Shown here in pieces: positions 1 through 12,364 of a stretch of 64,000 nucleotides of DNA. The DNA is taken from assembly GCF_905220415.1 (NCBI RefSeq), contig NC_059540.1, positions 193,501 to 257,500 of the forward strand, read 5' to 3'. The position numbers were made by a program, and so were the translations under genes. Below the pieces are notes generated by a model. The model ran no database searches and was not told the DNA's origin. It saw only the letters and a list, made by a program, of their open reading frames with translations. The stretch's first letter is position 1, and each line of letters begins with the position of its first letter. The DNA comes from Colias croceus. Its lineage: Eukaryota > Arthropoda > Insecta > Lepidoptera > Pieridae.

Positions 1-302
1 TTTGATATTCTTCTTAATTTCAATAATATACAAATAAGCATACTATCTACCTCACTCATTCCAATAAAGAACTAACGATCGTTAACACAATTATTACGAA
101 TTTAAACCAATCTAAGATTCTCAAAATAAAAGATACTTACAAATAAAATTCAGGTGAAATTATGAAAAGTGCCAACAGTTGTGACACGTCAGCAGTGAAT
201 ATATTTTGACAGATTTAAATGAGATACGAGGTGAATTACACTGCGACGGTCAGACAGACAGACAGTCAGTTAGCAACACGTTGAGAGACAAATGGGTGAT
301 GG

Positions 303-516
303 CACAATATACAGATACAACCAGTAGGGAAACTTTAACAACGTTCCAAATGGCTCACGCACACAAGCAAGCGTGCTTACGAGAATCGTAATGGTATTAT
401 GACAATTGACAGATAAAAGAATACCCTTACGATCTCGTGAACTTGCTTGCTTGTGTGCGTGAGCCATTTCGAACGTTTGTATGAAGTTTCCTTACTGGTT
501 GTATCTCTATATTGTG
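303..516. mobile_element. Foldback element with ~92-bp arms and 7-8 bp target duplication
   Basis: The left arm (303 to ~395) and right arm (~425 to 516) are near-identical inverted copies. The ends are CACAATATA and TATATTGTG, the arm contains GATACAACCAGTA and ATGGCTCACGCACACAAGCA, and a loop of about 30 bases separates them. GTGATGG flanks both sides (296-302 and 517-523), a 7-bp (possibly 8-bp) duplication compatible with a hAT-type element. It has no coding capacity. A transcript through it would form a long hairpin. Confidence 0.8.
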
Positions 517-530
517 GTGATGGTCAGTAT

Positions 531-1215
531 AATCTATTCATAAATAATGTTTGTAAATACAGGTGTGAATATTTAGAGAAAGATACTACCTAAAGGTATA
601 ATTAATAATGTTACGCAATCCTAATACTGTAGAGTGTAGACTATGGGAGTTATGATTTATAATATTATGCTCATCTTCAAGATAATTTTTAATATGGTCA
701 CTCGTCGGTTCTACTTGAAAGATACGTTCTGAGAATTTCTTAAAAATGATAGCAATTAATGATATTGTTCTTGTTTTTTATGGCCACTTCTTCTATAGAT
801 TGTTTATATAATAATTCATTTATTTTAATTGATGTTTTATAAATAATAAATATGTTTATGTAATCTAATTAACATGATAACAAAAATATACCACACATTT
901 TAAGTTAACTTTTATAAATAATGAATAATAACATGATGAGATGAAAATAAACTAAATATTCCGAATTTTTCTTATCAACATATTTTTACCCCGAGACTGT
1001 TATACATTATGAAATGTTTCAGAGAATTTATTTAAGATGTTTAATAAATAAGAGAGTATATATTTTTATATCACCTATTTTAGCCGTGTTTTGTAAACAT
1101 AATATTATAATATATTATTAGAATGTCATTATTATTACGTTTTGCCGGAAATGACGCAAGAATTAGAAAATCGTAATAACCAAAAATAAAAACGACTAAG
1201 CATTATTTCCTCTAA
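531..1215. other. AT-rich noncoding tract
   Basis: No gene, inverted repeat or recognisable repeat was found between the foldback element and the donor-like site at 1216-1221. Only short open frames occur. Confidence 0.5.
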
Positions 1216-1221
1216 ACTTAC

Positions 1222-1330
1222 CGGCAAGTAGCTCTGTAGTTGATCTGAGGGTTCAATGTAATCTAGACACGCGGCAGCGTGTCAAGCCGAGTTCAAGCGA
1301 AGAGAACTGGCGAGCAGCAGCCGTGTGTAT
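1222..1330 (-). other. Possible 5' exon on the minus strand (weak)
   Basis: The minus strand reads ...CTACAGAGCTACTTGCCG followed by GTAAGTTTAG, a strong splice-donor sequence whose GT sits just left of 1222. The upstream part (about 1240-1330) is GC-richer than its surroundings and contains CGCCAGTTCTCTTCGCTTGA. No protein is recognisable. It could be the noncoding first exon of a gene lying left of the window, or chance. Confidence 0.2.
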
Positions 1331-1339
1331 ATTTACACG

Positions 1340-1650
1340 AACCATTTCGAGCCACTTTTCACCCCCTTATAACTCGAAAACTATTTAAGTTATATAAACC
1401 AAATTTGGTACATATCAAGAGGACCTCAAGATAAACAAGAACCTTAAATTTCATAAATACAGATTAAACAGTTGCGTAGATATTAATATCCAAAAATCGC
1501 AATTTTTAAGACTGACTGACTTATAGACATATACAAAAATTAACCCACTTCCAGATGACCTAGAAAGTTCAAATTTTGTAATCAACTAGGTAATAGTGAG
1601 TGTACAAAGGAAAAAATCAGAAAATACTGAATTTATTTGTATTTAATTTT
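1340..1650 (+). repeat. Interspersed repeat remnant (CACCCCCTTATAACTCG type)
   Basis: The segment has CGAGCCACTTTTCACCCCC, TATAACTCGAAAACTATT, CCAAATTTGGTACA, GGACCTCAAGATAAACAAG, GACTGACTGACTTATAGACA and AACCCACTTCCAGATGACCT in series. I recall this order as a repeat found in several lepidopteran genomes, but cannot assign its class. No open frame or terminal structure is seen. Confidence 0.4.
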
Positions 1651-2074
1651 TTTTTCAATGACATAAATTTTGTTTGTATGGAAAAATGGAAAAGTTAAAA
1701 AAAAAGAAAATAGTATATTCACCTTACTAGTCTTAAAAAATAGATCAAAACTAATCAGTGGCCGAAAAAAATTTTGAAATCCATCAATAAATGACTGAGA
1801 TATAGATTATTGAAGTTTACATATTTTAGGACGAAACATCTGTAGATTCGAAGCGCCTCTGACATCACACTCACTCGCGCTAGTATCGCTAGGGCGGATT
1901 ACTTCGATTGCATGATTTCTTTATTCAAAACTGTTATTAAACGTAAAATAAAAGAAAATTGTAATAAAAATATCGCCTTTATTGCTCATACAGTTAAAAA
2001 TAATATATAATTTTACATATTCACATTTATTTATTCTTTATTTATGAGTGTTTAGTTTAGTTTTAATTTCAGTG

Positions 2075-2400
2075 TAAATAAATAAATAAATAAATAAAAT
2101 CTTTATTTTGCTTTAAACATGGTATTCAATGGTGATACAATTATATTAATAAAGCACAAACATGTTTAGCCAATACAAGCATGCAAAAATAATTACCATA
2201 AATGGTGTAATGGAAGAAGGCTTCGTCGAAGGTCGAAATGATTTAATTTGCGTAATATTAATATGAGTGAAACATGCGCGTTTAGAGTAAAATTTCAAGA
2301 TCGCGTCATGGCAATACCGTAACGTCATGGAGTAAGGCGACGATTCTTCTACAACGATCTTTGCATCTTGGTAATAGTGTGTGTACAAATTCACGCTGGA
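2075..2400 (-). repeat. Possible LINE/SINE remnant ending in an (AAAT)n tract
   Basis: A tetranucleotide tract AAATAAATAAATAAATAAAT at about 2076-2097 is followed by CTTTATTTTGC. The next 300 bases have somewhat higher GC and read as minus-strand sequence with a T/A-rich 3' edge. The arrangement resembles the 3' tail of a non-LTR element on the minus strand. No protein similarity was recognised. Confidence 0.25.
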
Positions 2401-3284
2401 TGTTTAGAAAATCATGTAATCTTTTAAACAGAAAACGAGTTTAAAAAATTGCAGATAATGACGGGGCAATGTGCGCTAACATACAAGAAAATATAGAAAA
2501 TAATACCTACTAAACAAACCATACAGAGAAACCGCAAGAAAAAAAATCGTATATAAAAAGTATTATATTTATAAAGTAAATCAAATTTGCAGAGTAATTT
2601 TCTGTACAAAAAGTAATGATATCCCACCAAAAACATAAATGTAAAAATTGGAGCCGAGTTCAATCGTTGACTTAATTTGCCAAAAAAAGAAATGAGATCT
2701 AAATGTGTGCCAAGTTCTGCAGACAGTCCAGAAATTTATTTACAAAGATGTATTAAGTTCTTAGGCTGACTGAAAACTCAATTGTTTTATTTTCCCTTAG
2801 AGAACAATGTTTATTCCAAAATATAACTTTTTTAATTTGAATAATATAATTATTTTCACAAAGCAAACAACTAATGACCTATTGAACCCCATAATTTGAT
2901 GAGGCTAGTTTTACATACTGTTTATATTTTGTGAGGTTCTAAAATTCTCCAATTTTTACATTTATGTTTTTGGTGGGATTTTATTTTTAACACATTCAGA
3001 ATTCAGACCAAATTCAATAACTTCAACGTTTAAAATAACTAAGGCTAAATAAAAAAAGGTGAAATACCGAAACGAATATTCGTAACCGAATAAAAATAGA
3101 CCGAAGAATATAAATAGACAGGCCATGAACGCAGTTTCATCAAGCTTCAAATAATGAAAATACCGTCCTATATTTTTATGAACCTCCAGCATAGTTGGAA
3201 GATAAACTTACACAGAAAAGTCATCTTCACATGCATTTCATACATTTTCGGCGTTTTAAAATCCCAGAACACCCTCTTGACATC

Positions 3285-3365
3285 CAGGTCACTACAACAT
3301 GTCACTACACGTCACTACATGTCAGTACACCTGACTGCACAAGTACACACTACAGTCTACACCTG
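3285..3365. repeat. Short imperfect tandem repeat (GTCACTACA-type)
   Basis: GGTCACTACAACATGTCACT, then ACACGTCACTACATGTCAGT and ACACCTGACTGCAC show repeated 10-12 base units of the form (T/G)TCACTACA(C/T). Copies diverge rightward to CACACTACAGTCTACACC. Confidence 0.5.
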
Positions 3366-4077
3366 ACGCACTCCACATCTCATTATTTTAATTTTCTCGA
3401 CTGTGATGCGCCAAAATATGAATTTTATTTTGTAGGGCAAATATTTGAGATTGTGCTCCATTTGTCGGAGACATTTTTCTGATGATGGGGATAAAATTAT
3501 TTAACATTTTAACGTTTTAGTACATGTTAGAAATTATAATAATAGACCTGCACAAACTGATAGGGAAATAAATCTAAGCCAAAAGCTTTTCCTTTTCAAA
3601 GTAAGCGAGCTTTATCGGTCACAAATAAATTCTTAAACTTTTCATATTAATTATTATTTATATAAAATACCTTCATATTATGTCTGATACATAATACAGC
3701 TTCATCGTATAATGAGGATCGAGTAAGAAAATATTCACAAACATTGTTTTCATTTATGTGTTTCAAAAATAAATTTGAAACGACGACAGCAGTTCACAGT
3801 TCACCTCCGACCACATAACTTACTTTCCGACCAGGAAACGTTGGAAAATTTATCATCCATATATTTTGTACACAAAAAAATATTATATTTTATACAATTT
3901 TTAGATTGCCACTTAAATATGAAAACAGGTCGTTTTTGTGCAATTTACGACGTGTTTAAATCCTTGACGATTTTGTTAGTGTTTGTCATAAACAATTTAA
4001 AAACTGCGTAGTCATTTGTTTACTACAGCTCGTTTATGTGTGGCTATTGCATTATATGACATAAATAAAAAATAATA

Positions 4078-4641
4078 GTTCAGGATACATCGCCCATTTT
4101 TGAAAGTGACTACTATCAAGCTAATTTTCCGTTTGTAGCTTTATTTTGATGAGACGCCCAATAATTTCGTGTACGAAAGTCTCGATTGTGGTAGCTAACA
4201 GAGATAATAAGGATAAAAATTTTTGATTTGATGGTTCTCAAATATTTATTACTAACTGAATTTTTTTTTGTTCAATCTCAAGATAATTACCTAAATTATT
4301 CGAAAAAATATTTGTCCTACAAAATCTATGGTTGGTTCAAAGAGTCCCCCTTTCCAAAGTGTATCGATAACGAGGTCATCATAAATGATTACTAACAAGC
4401 TGATTTTTTTGTTTTCACTTAATTAATGTTTATATAATTCAACAGACATATTGTCCTACAAATTGCGTAATAAATATTTGAGAACCATCAAATCGAAAAA
4501 TTTTATCCTTGTTATCTCTGTTAGCTACCACAATCGAGAGTTTCGTACACGAAATTATTCGGTGTCTCATCAAAATAAAGTTACAAACGGAAAATCAGCT
4601 TGATAGTAGTCACTTGCAAAAATGGGCGATGTATCCTGAAC
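4078..4641. mobile_element. Foldback DNA element with ~172-bp inverted arms
   Basis: The left arm (4078 to ~4250) begins GTTCAGGATACATCGCCCAT and the right arm (~4469 to 4641) is its inverted copy with about 95% identity by eye, ending ATCCTGAAC. The ~215-bp middle contains two diverged direct copies, each with TTACTAAC...TTTTTTTGTT...TTGTCCTACAAA, so the element may have arisen by internal duplication. ATA borders both sides, a possible short duplication. No coding capacity was found. Confidence 0.8.
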
Positions 4642-7600
4642 ATATAATCTGCATTTTATAATCATAGTAGTGTGTGGTAGTGTGTTAAAATCACTTCTGG
4701 TTTGTTATTATTGATTGGTTATATTGAGAGCTTAATTAATAAACAATAACGTTAGTCATTTACCCAGAAAATATTGAGTTCGAAAAGTTAATATTAAGTA
4801 CCTAAACAGTAGGGAAATTGAGTTGTTAAACTATTAGTTTTCATTTTGTTAATGCAAACAACACTAAATGAGCAATATTTGTTATAAATTAGGTAACATT
4901 TTAATGCACATGCTGTTGTAATATACAAAGTTTATTGAAGTTAAACGAAATATGAGTAGGTATCGAACCCAAAGATTCAATAGGTATAAGCATTTGTATA
5001 AACGTATTATTTGGATGCTACTCCGAATGTTGCAGAGCAAAGTGGAATCTATAAAGATAAGCACCAGACAAATAGGATTTTATTCGCAATCTCTCTTATT
5101 GTGGTGTCGCATCGCAAACGTGGCGCGAAACGACCGCCACATTATTCGTTATAACAACTATAAATATTTATCTCTCTATAAACTTAACAAGCTCTTGAAA
5201 ATTACAGAAATAATGGGAATCTATTTAATTACTTGTTTCGCCGAATAACTGGAAGCTATTGGTAAACAATAACTAATAGGCCAATACATTTTAATTGCTC
5301 AGAATAGGGAATATAAAAGATCCTGTTCAAATTGATGATCTGATTTAGAAATAGATCGAGAACATTATGAACTGTAAATAAATTATGTATGCACTTTGTA
5401 TTCGTTTTGAGGACAATTTACGTTATGAAAAATGTGTGATTCTTTAGTTTTCATTCGACATTCGAAGGCATAATCTATGCTAAATTGACATCAAATTATT
5501 ATTTTTTACTACAAATTAGGTACCTACATAAATTCGTCGTCAATTAAAATGCTCCTCCGTACATAATAAACTACGGAAAAAATTAAAATTCTTTCCTAGA
5601 ATTAGACGATTTTAATCAAAATAAGGAAAATTTGGCGTTTACTGAAACCTGTAACTTGCCCTTTAATTGAGTCTCCGGGAAACTTTTCCCATTCCACTTT
5701 CAGTTATCATTAATTTTCCATAGAAGTTGTAAAACATTGAGTTTTAACGTGACCAAACTAACTGAATAATTGATTTGTTTGCTAATCGTTCAGTGTTCAT
5801 TAACAGCCAAGGTTTAATGAACTTTACTCAATTACAGGCTGTTTATATTTTTAATTGTTATATTTGTTCTTGCCGTCTTGCGATAAAGTTAAATAAAAAA
5901 AATTATTGCGCAACTACCTATATCGTGTAAGAAATGGCTTGGCCTATAATGGCTTTTAGGAAATGGATAAAAATGATGTCTTATTTCTTTTGTAAACGTA
6001 TATCTCTACATTTTATGATTATCAGGTGCTAACGGCTCCTTGGGGAATAGTGACTTCTTTTCGATGTTTTTCTATGTCTATAAAATGTATAAGGAAATAA
6101 TTGTTGATTAAAAGATGTATGAAGAAAACCTAATCACATTCATGAATATCTTAGGTGCTGCTTGTTACAATACACCGAAGACATACATATATGTAGAACA
6201 AGAAACCTCACAACACTTTATTAAACTGTTGTATGAGATACATGAACTAGCATTTAGGTTTATTGTTTCAGGTTAACCGTGTTGAGGCGAGAGTTCAATT
6301 AATATGTACCAACATGTAATCTCACAGGCTATAATCAAGTACTTTGAAATGATTGGTCAATAAATAAACTATTATAGGCCCGGAAGTGTAGTTAGGTACC
6401 GCTAGCAGGCCGCGAGATGCAAGATGGCAGATATCCATGTGTGATGGAGGAAGCAGGGTGATTGCACCACTGCGTTCTGAGAAATCTTGTGTAGCCTTTC
6501 TGATCCTAGATATTGAAAACAAGTCGCTGAGATTTACTAATAGCTCGTGGCTTTATCGACGGTCCCTAAACAGGCAATTCTCAACTCCTAGCGTGAATTT
6601 AGAGGGTTTATTTTTGTAAATTAATTTGTTTTTACTGTAAAATAGTAGACTATTGATTCGTTTGCGATATAACGCTTTTATTGCCCCATATTTTCCGACC
6701 TTTTCCTATTCCTTTAGTATCTTAATATTCTATTGCTCTATAACAACATGTACATAAGTTGAATCAATAAAATTCACCATATAATTATGTTGTTCGACTG
6801 TGACAGGTAATAGAGATAATAGAGATAGTACAGCTAGGTTCCAGTAACGGGACGCAATCAAGTTATAATAGTGGACTGCCGACTGCAACCTGCCGGTAAC
6901 AGTACCGCTCGTTATGGTAGCTATCCCTGGCGACCTGATGACTCAGGGCTTCATTTTGTTTTATAGAGTAGAGGAATAATCATATAAAAAATGGTATGAC
7001 CATGTTTCGTACAATATTATAAGAAGTCAAGAAGAATTATGACCCATATTTCCCTACTGTAGAACCATGTTATTTATAATTCACAAATTCAGATATTTTT
7101 TTAAAGTATTTCCGCACCAAATCTGTGCCTTATATTTTGAGTTCCTGATACACAACAACCGCAAACATTTATGAAACTAAACCACTATTGCGCTATTAAA
7201 ATATAGGGCATTTACTAATATAATAAGCCTGCGTATTGAATATTATAAGAATTGGGCCAAACAAAACTCTAATCAACAGGCGTTTTATATTAAAATCCCA
7301 GGTCCCAGCTTTCTGTTTACTACACGATGTGTTTATTTAATTGCTTGTATCTTCGTATCATAACATCGCACCAAGTATAGATTTTTTAATAAAAATATTT
7401 ATTCAGCGGCTACCAGTCGACATATAAACCCAAATATTTTGGATATCAGATAAACATATCTCCGGATCAGCGTTAAAAATATCGTGTTTACGTGATGGGA
7501 ATTAGGCGGCAAATCTTTCAGCTATGTTGTTAGGAGATAGCCCAGATGCTACGGCAGCGCCTAGTGTTAAACAAATTGTGGACAGGGAGGGATCAGACTT

Positions 7601-8939
7601 TAGCACTGACATTGACTTTTATTACCTAACTGCACCAGGTTTTGGAGAAAATGTATCTATTTATTTGATTGAAATATCATCGAAATAGAAAACACTGCAT
7701 TGTTTTAACAATGAATAATGAAACATTTTATAAAATATTACGAATATACATTCTAAAGTCGAAGCGCAAACAGTTTAAATGTCTACTAAGACTTCAATAT
7801 TAGGCTTTCGCAGAATTAGCGATTGTTTGGAAAGTACATCTCTGTAGGAGTTGTAAATAAGAAAAGTTTCTAGTATATTTTCGAAACGCGTGGGAACAGG
7901 GAACAGGGTACAGACGAAGGTAGCAGTAGTATAGAGACATGAGCATCGGCTCGGAGATAATTAGCGAAGTTCTGTGTATCGTTCCCACATGTTTGGTTAT
8001 CGGATTCTAAACAAACTTCCCGCAATTTCAACTTTTCCTTTCGATACTTTATTTAGTATCTACTGCGTATCGGAATATTTTACACTTACGCGTTTAGATA
8101 AAGAAATCAATGAAGTTTTTTTTTTATTTATCACAAGCAAAATTTTCATATATAAGATAAATGTACTGAAACCTAAAAAATATACATGGATTGGATATAC
8201 GTGTGTTCTAAAGCTATTTGAACCATTTTTAAATAGGTAAACTGTTTTTCCCTGTTTTCTAAAGGAATACAGTTTGACGCTGTCGTTACCTGGAGCGATT
8301 CTGACCAAGAGGTAAATTATAGGTTAGAAATAAATAATTAATATTATCTACTTGCTTCATACGAATAACTATACAAATATGTGTATGATTTTAAATACTT
8401 AGTACAATATTGTTGCACTGCATTAAACTAAAAATTACCTTCTATCTTCTTGTACAAAACCGAGATGAATCGCTCTTAAAATGAGCAAGTAACACCAGTT
8501 TTAATTCAATTATCTCCCACTCCACGGTCTAGCTCTGAAATAAAGTCTAGAACTAAAAGATAATGAAAACGTACAGCTTTTCTAAACTCCCCAACTTGAG
8601 CTGAAACTTTCTAATGTTCCAGTTGCGACCTCGTTCAACTACCCTCTTGTGTTGAATAATGCAGTACATTAGAGTTTAATAATACAAGCTTACAACCTGT
8701 GGTTATTGTTCGCGAGGTAAGGTCAAAGAAAATTAGCAAATTCTTTTTCAGCAGCCCCATATTATCTTTTTTGAGAAATGAGTCCTACTTTTTCAGAATT
8801 AGGTAAGCATTCATCATTTCGCCGGGTGATAAGCAAATAGTGTGGGCTAGGATGCTTCACTACATAATATTAAACAAAATCGCTTTCTGCTGTCTATGTG
8901 TCTGTATGAGTATTTCTTTAAAATAAAGAAACAGATTTT
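4642..8939. other. AT-rich noncoding tract
   Basis: Short open frames are scattered on both strands, none with a recognisable domain. A GC-richer patch at about 6860-6940 (CTGCAACCTGCCGGTAACAG, CCTGGCGACCTGATGACTCA) lacks an open frame or splice context. No repeats were recognised. Confidence 0.4.
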
Positions 8940-9050
8940 AATAGGGTTTAATTAAATAGATAGAGAGGTTTCCGAGGAAGGCTCTACATATTATATAATT
9001 TGATAAATTTAAGATGAAGCTGGCAAAGCCGCGGGCGGAAAGCAGTAGTA
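8940..9050 (+). repeat. Degraded Helitron-like or SINE remnant
   Basis: GAGAGGTTTCCGAGGAAGGCTC followed by GGCAAAGCCGCGGGCGGAAAGC resembles the GAAGCCGCGGGTGGAAAGCT 3' end seen in better copies at 40.9 and 48.8 kb, but the final CTAG is altered to CAGTAG. The left boundary is not defined. Confidence 0.4.
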
Positions 9051-10344
9051 GTAAAGGTCAATTCACATTACGTTGCAATTGTCTTTGGCACAGATTATAC
9101 TTATATAAACAAAATAGAAAGAGTAATTAATTATGTAGGGAGAGCGAGATGCTGTCGAGTGACGTTGCATCCGTGTTTATTTTTTTACTTGTTACATATT
9201 CATCGCGGCGGCGCTACTCAGCTATTTGCATTCTGCCCATACAATGCGTGCTATGGAAACGAATTAGGGACAAACTATATATGAACGCAGTACAGATTTT
9301 GTTTAAAAAATTATTTAATTATTAATTATTGTTTTATTTAGAGTAAAATGAGGTCGTATGAATTCTAATACTATGCATATAATTCACAAATATAAACACG
9401 AGCAGATGTATCGAGTCCCCAAGAAAGCGACACAGTATTTGCGATGCACTCACATACATCGATTTATATTCATACGACAGTTTAGTGCTTTCAATCAGCT
9501 ACACAATCGGCCTGAGTATAATATTAAATATCGTTATTACCATAGCTGTTATAACAGGACATGCACCTGTATGGGAATTAGTCTTGTAGAAGCTTGTGGG
9601 ATGCTTGTGAATGACGGAGTTGAGACTAATTACAGTTACTGACTATTTTTCAGTTAGTTATTATTATTAATATATAAGTAGGTAGTATTACTATATAGTT
9701 AGGTAGAGCTTCTGTTCTTGACTTGAAATTTCTTCATGAATGACTCATATACTTAAAAAAACTGTTTTAATAAAAAAATTATTAAGTTTTTATTAATATT
9801 TTTTTATCAAAATAACATCAGCAATTTAGCTCACAAACTTGTATAACAAGTTTTGCGTAAACAAACACGAATAGCTTTCACAGAGTTACAAATTTGATTC
9901 CGATGAAATTCAATTATATCTGTAATAGACCCCAAGACTTCGGCGACTGCTTTAAAAGCTGGTGAATAACAATTAATTGGGTTTATCGACTTCGAGACGG
10001 CCAAAATAAACTTCTAGAACTAAATATGCAACTAGTAGGTAATGTGACGGTCTGAGTTCATAACTAGTATAGGTGTTAATAATGTCTATTAATACGATGT
10101 GTATTTTTTTTATTTTTTATTTCTGATGCCTTACAGCTATTCTTACAATAATTACATAATAATTGAACAATACGCCAATGAAAAGGAATTCCATTAATAG
10201 AATTAATTGATAACTTAATTAATTAGTCAATTATCGAATGTAATTATTGTCTTTTCTAATGGTTTGGTTTCGCAATTATTTCGTGAAGAGTACGCCCTGC
10301 TGTCCCCGTAATCATCATCATCATCATCAATACATATAATAAAA
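9051..10344. other. AT-rich noncoding tract
   Basis: A 94-codon plus-strand frame at 9358-9642 has no recognisable motif and ordinary local composition. A CAT trinucleotide tract occurs at about 10311-10328. Nothing else was seen. Confidence 0.4.
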
Positions 10345-10640
10345 TTCTAGAAAAGTGGTGTCTGTACAATGAAAATATGTAAAAAAAAATTAGCAGGGGT
10401 TATTACTAAATCGATCCCAAACCCAAAACTGTCGTTAAATTTTTTTTGTCTGTTTGTCTGTTTGTCCGTTTGTCTGTTTGTCTGTATGTTTGAACACGCT
10501 AATCTCAGAAACGGCTTATCCGATTTAAATGCGGTTTTCATTAATATATTGTGGTAATCTTCATTTAACATTTAGTGTTTATTTCATGTCAATCGGTTTA
10601 TAAATAAAAAAGTTATGACCATTTAAGTATTCACGGCGAA
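10345..10640 (+). repeat. Partial Helitron-like repeat with TGTT/TGTC microsatellite
   Basis: GATCCCAAACCCAAAACTGT followed by a (GTCTGTTT)n tract and then AATCGGTTTATAAATAAAAA matches the layout of the copies at 36.45 and 51.2 kb (GATCGATACCAAACCCAAAT, (GTCT)n, then a GATTTCGATGAAA type segment). The 3' CTAG end is missing here. Confidence 0.5.
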
Positions 10641-10742
10641 CATTTGCTAAGGCATTCTATGGTACACTATTATAATACAGTGTACGTTAAAACGTAAGTT
10701 ATTTCTATAAAATGTCCATGTGATCATATCGAAAGTCCCCAA

Positions 10743-10790
10743 GGGTGGGGTGGGGGTGGGGGGGTAAGCTGAGGTAGTAGGGGGGAGGGG
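10743..10790 (+). other. G-rich tract with quadruplex-forming potential
   Basis: GGGTGGGGTGGGGGTGGGGG is followed after a short gap by GGGGGGAGGGG. Four or more runs of at least three G lie within 25 bases, satisfying the usual G-quadruplex pattern. It lies between repeats and has no gene nearby. Confidence 0.7.
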
Positions 10791-10868
10791 TCAAATTAAA
10801 ATTATGATTATTTTTAGGTAAATTTTATACATAAAATGTCCTTTAAATTATGTCGTATTATAATATTT

Positions 10869-11000
10869 TTAACCCCCGACGCAAAAAGATGGGTGATAAG
10901 TGTTTGACCGCTATGTGTGTCTGTGTGTGTATCTGTTTGTGCCACCGTAGCTCGCTAGCAGGTAATTAGATGCGGTTTTTTGTTAGGCAGCATATTTTCC
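10869..11000 (+). repeat. Interspersed repeat fragment (AACCCCCGACGCAAAAAGA type)
   Basis: AACCCCCGACGCAAAAAGAT, GTGTTTGACCGCTATGTGTG, a short TGTG tract, then CACCGTAGCTCGC and TAGATGCGGTTTTTTGTTAG recall a repeat that is common in lepidopteran genomes. It immediately precedes the tandem array starting near 11028 and may be part of the same composite. Confidence 0.5.
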
Positions 11001-11027
11001 GACGCTGGTTCTTAAATAAACTATATC

Positions 11028-11770
11028 AAAATAGGTTAATCCATTTATTATACCTAGGTATACATATAGAGGTAAAAGAGGTAGGAATGAAAATAACTAA
11101 AGTTATCGAATATACTTTAGTGATATATTAAATGAAAGCGAACGACCTATCAGTAACAATAAATCAAATTTTATCAAAATCGGTTCATCCATTTATTTGA
11201 TATACGATATAAAAGTTTTAGGTAATAAAAAAATAAATTTTGACTCAAGTGACATATGAAATGAAAGTGCATGACGTGTAAAGTATAATTGGACATATTT
11301 AATCAAAATCGGTTTATCCATTTACTATACCTATATATTGGTAAAAGTTGGAATGAAAGAAACGATTGTTGTCAAGTATACCTAAGTGACATATCAAATG
11401 AAAGTGCTTAACGGGTGAAGTACAGTTATAGTTCTATTTTTATCCGAATCGGTTTTTCCATTTATTAGATTACAGCACAGAATACAGCGGTAAAAGTGGG
11501 AATGAACAATAATCGAATGTGGTCAAATAATATCTCAAGCGGCATATCAAACTATGAAAGAGCAACGTGTGAATTACAATTAGTAATGTTTTATCGAAAT
11601 CGGTTCATCCGTTTATTACACTTTAGGGGTGACAGTGGTTAGGTAAATAAACCAAATGGAGCATCAAACGACAGGATATGTCGTGTACATATAGGTACAA
11701 TTAGATAATATGGTTTACATCAAAATCGGTTCTGCCATTTACTACACTAGGGATGGAAAGGTTGAAAGTC
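11028..11770. repeat. Diverged tandem array, six units of ~126-151 bp
   Basis: A core like AAAATCGGTTCATCCATTTA recurs at 11028, 11176, 11305, 11445, 11596 and 11722. Between cores most units share GGTAAAAGTGGGAATGAA-like and GTGACATATCAAATGAAAGT-like segments. Unit lengths vary (148, 129, 140, 151, 126). The open frames here are not coding. Similar AATCGGTT cores occur in many insect repeats, so the array may be an internal part of a larger transposable element. Confidence 0.75.
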
Positions 11771-12077
11771 TGTGAAAGAAGAGGGGGATATGGAAGCGAG
11801 AGGATAGCCACACCCTGGAAATTTTGAATTCTACTCAAAGCCACATAGACCTGGCGCGGCGCTTGGCAATTTTTTTCTTAAATATACCACTTCTTTTGCC
11901 ACTGTGGTCCATTACAATTTGTGCACGGTTACGGCACAACTTAAAAGGTGTCAAGGAGCAACAAACTTATAGATATCAATATGATGTAGGAATGTATTAT
12001 GGAGGTAAAGGTATCACTTGCTCACTTGAAAATATTACATGAAAATAAGAACCGAAGTTTAAAAATTAAAAAAAAAA

Positions 12078-12292
12078 CCCAACGCAATGAAGGAAAAGGA
12101 ATAAATAATTTTAAAAACTTCCCGACGATCTTTAAAATTATGATAATATGATAATGATGGTATGGCAGCCCCAACGACTTTGTTTTTTTTATTTTTATAA
12201 ATATTTAAAATGGTATTTATTTTTAAAGATCTTCGGGAAGTTTGTGAAATTATTTATTCCTTTTTCTATGCACTTTTCTTCGTTGCGTTGGG
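12078..12292. mobile_element. Foldback MITE, CCCAACGCAA ends
   Basis: The left end CCCAACGCAATGAAG (12078) pairs with the right end CTTCGTTGCGTTGGG (12292). Further in, AGGAATAAATAATT and CTTCCCGACGATCTTTAAA pair with their complements at about 12222-12262. Runs of A and T lie directly outside each end (before 12078 and after 12292). Length is 215 bp, with no coding capacity. Confidence 0.75.
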
Positions 12293-12364
12293 TTTTTTTT
12301 TTTTAATTTAATTTTTATTGCACAGTCTAAACGGTTTAGTTACTACAGGCGCGAGACAGGAAAG

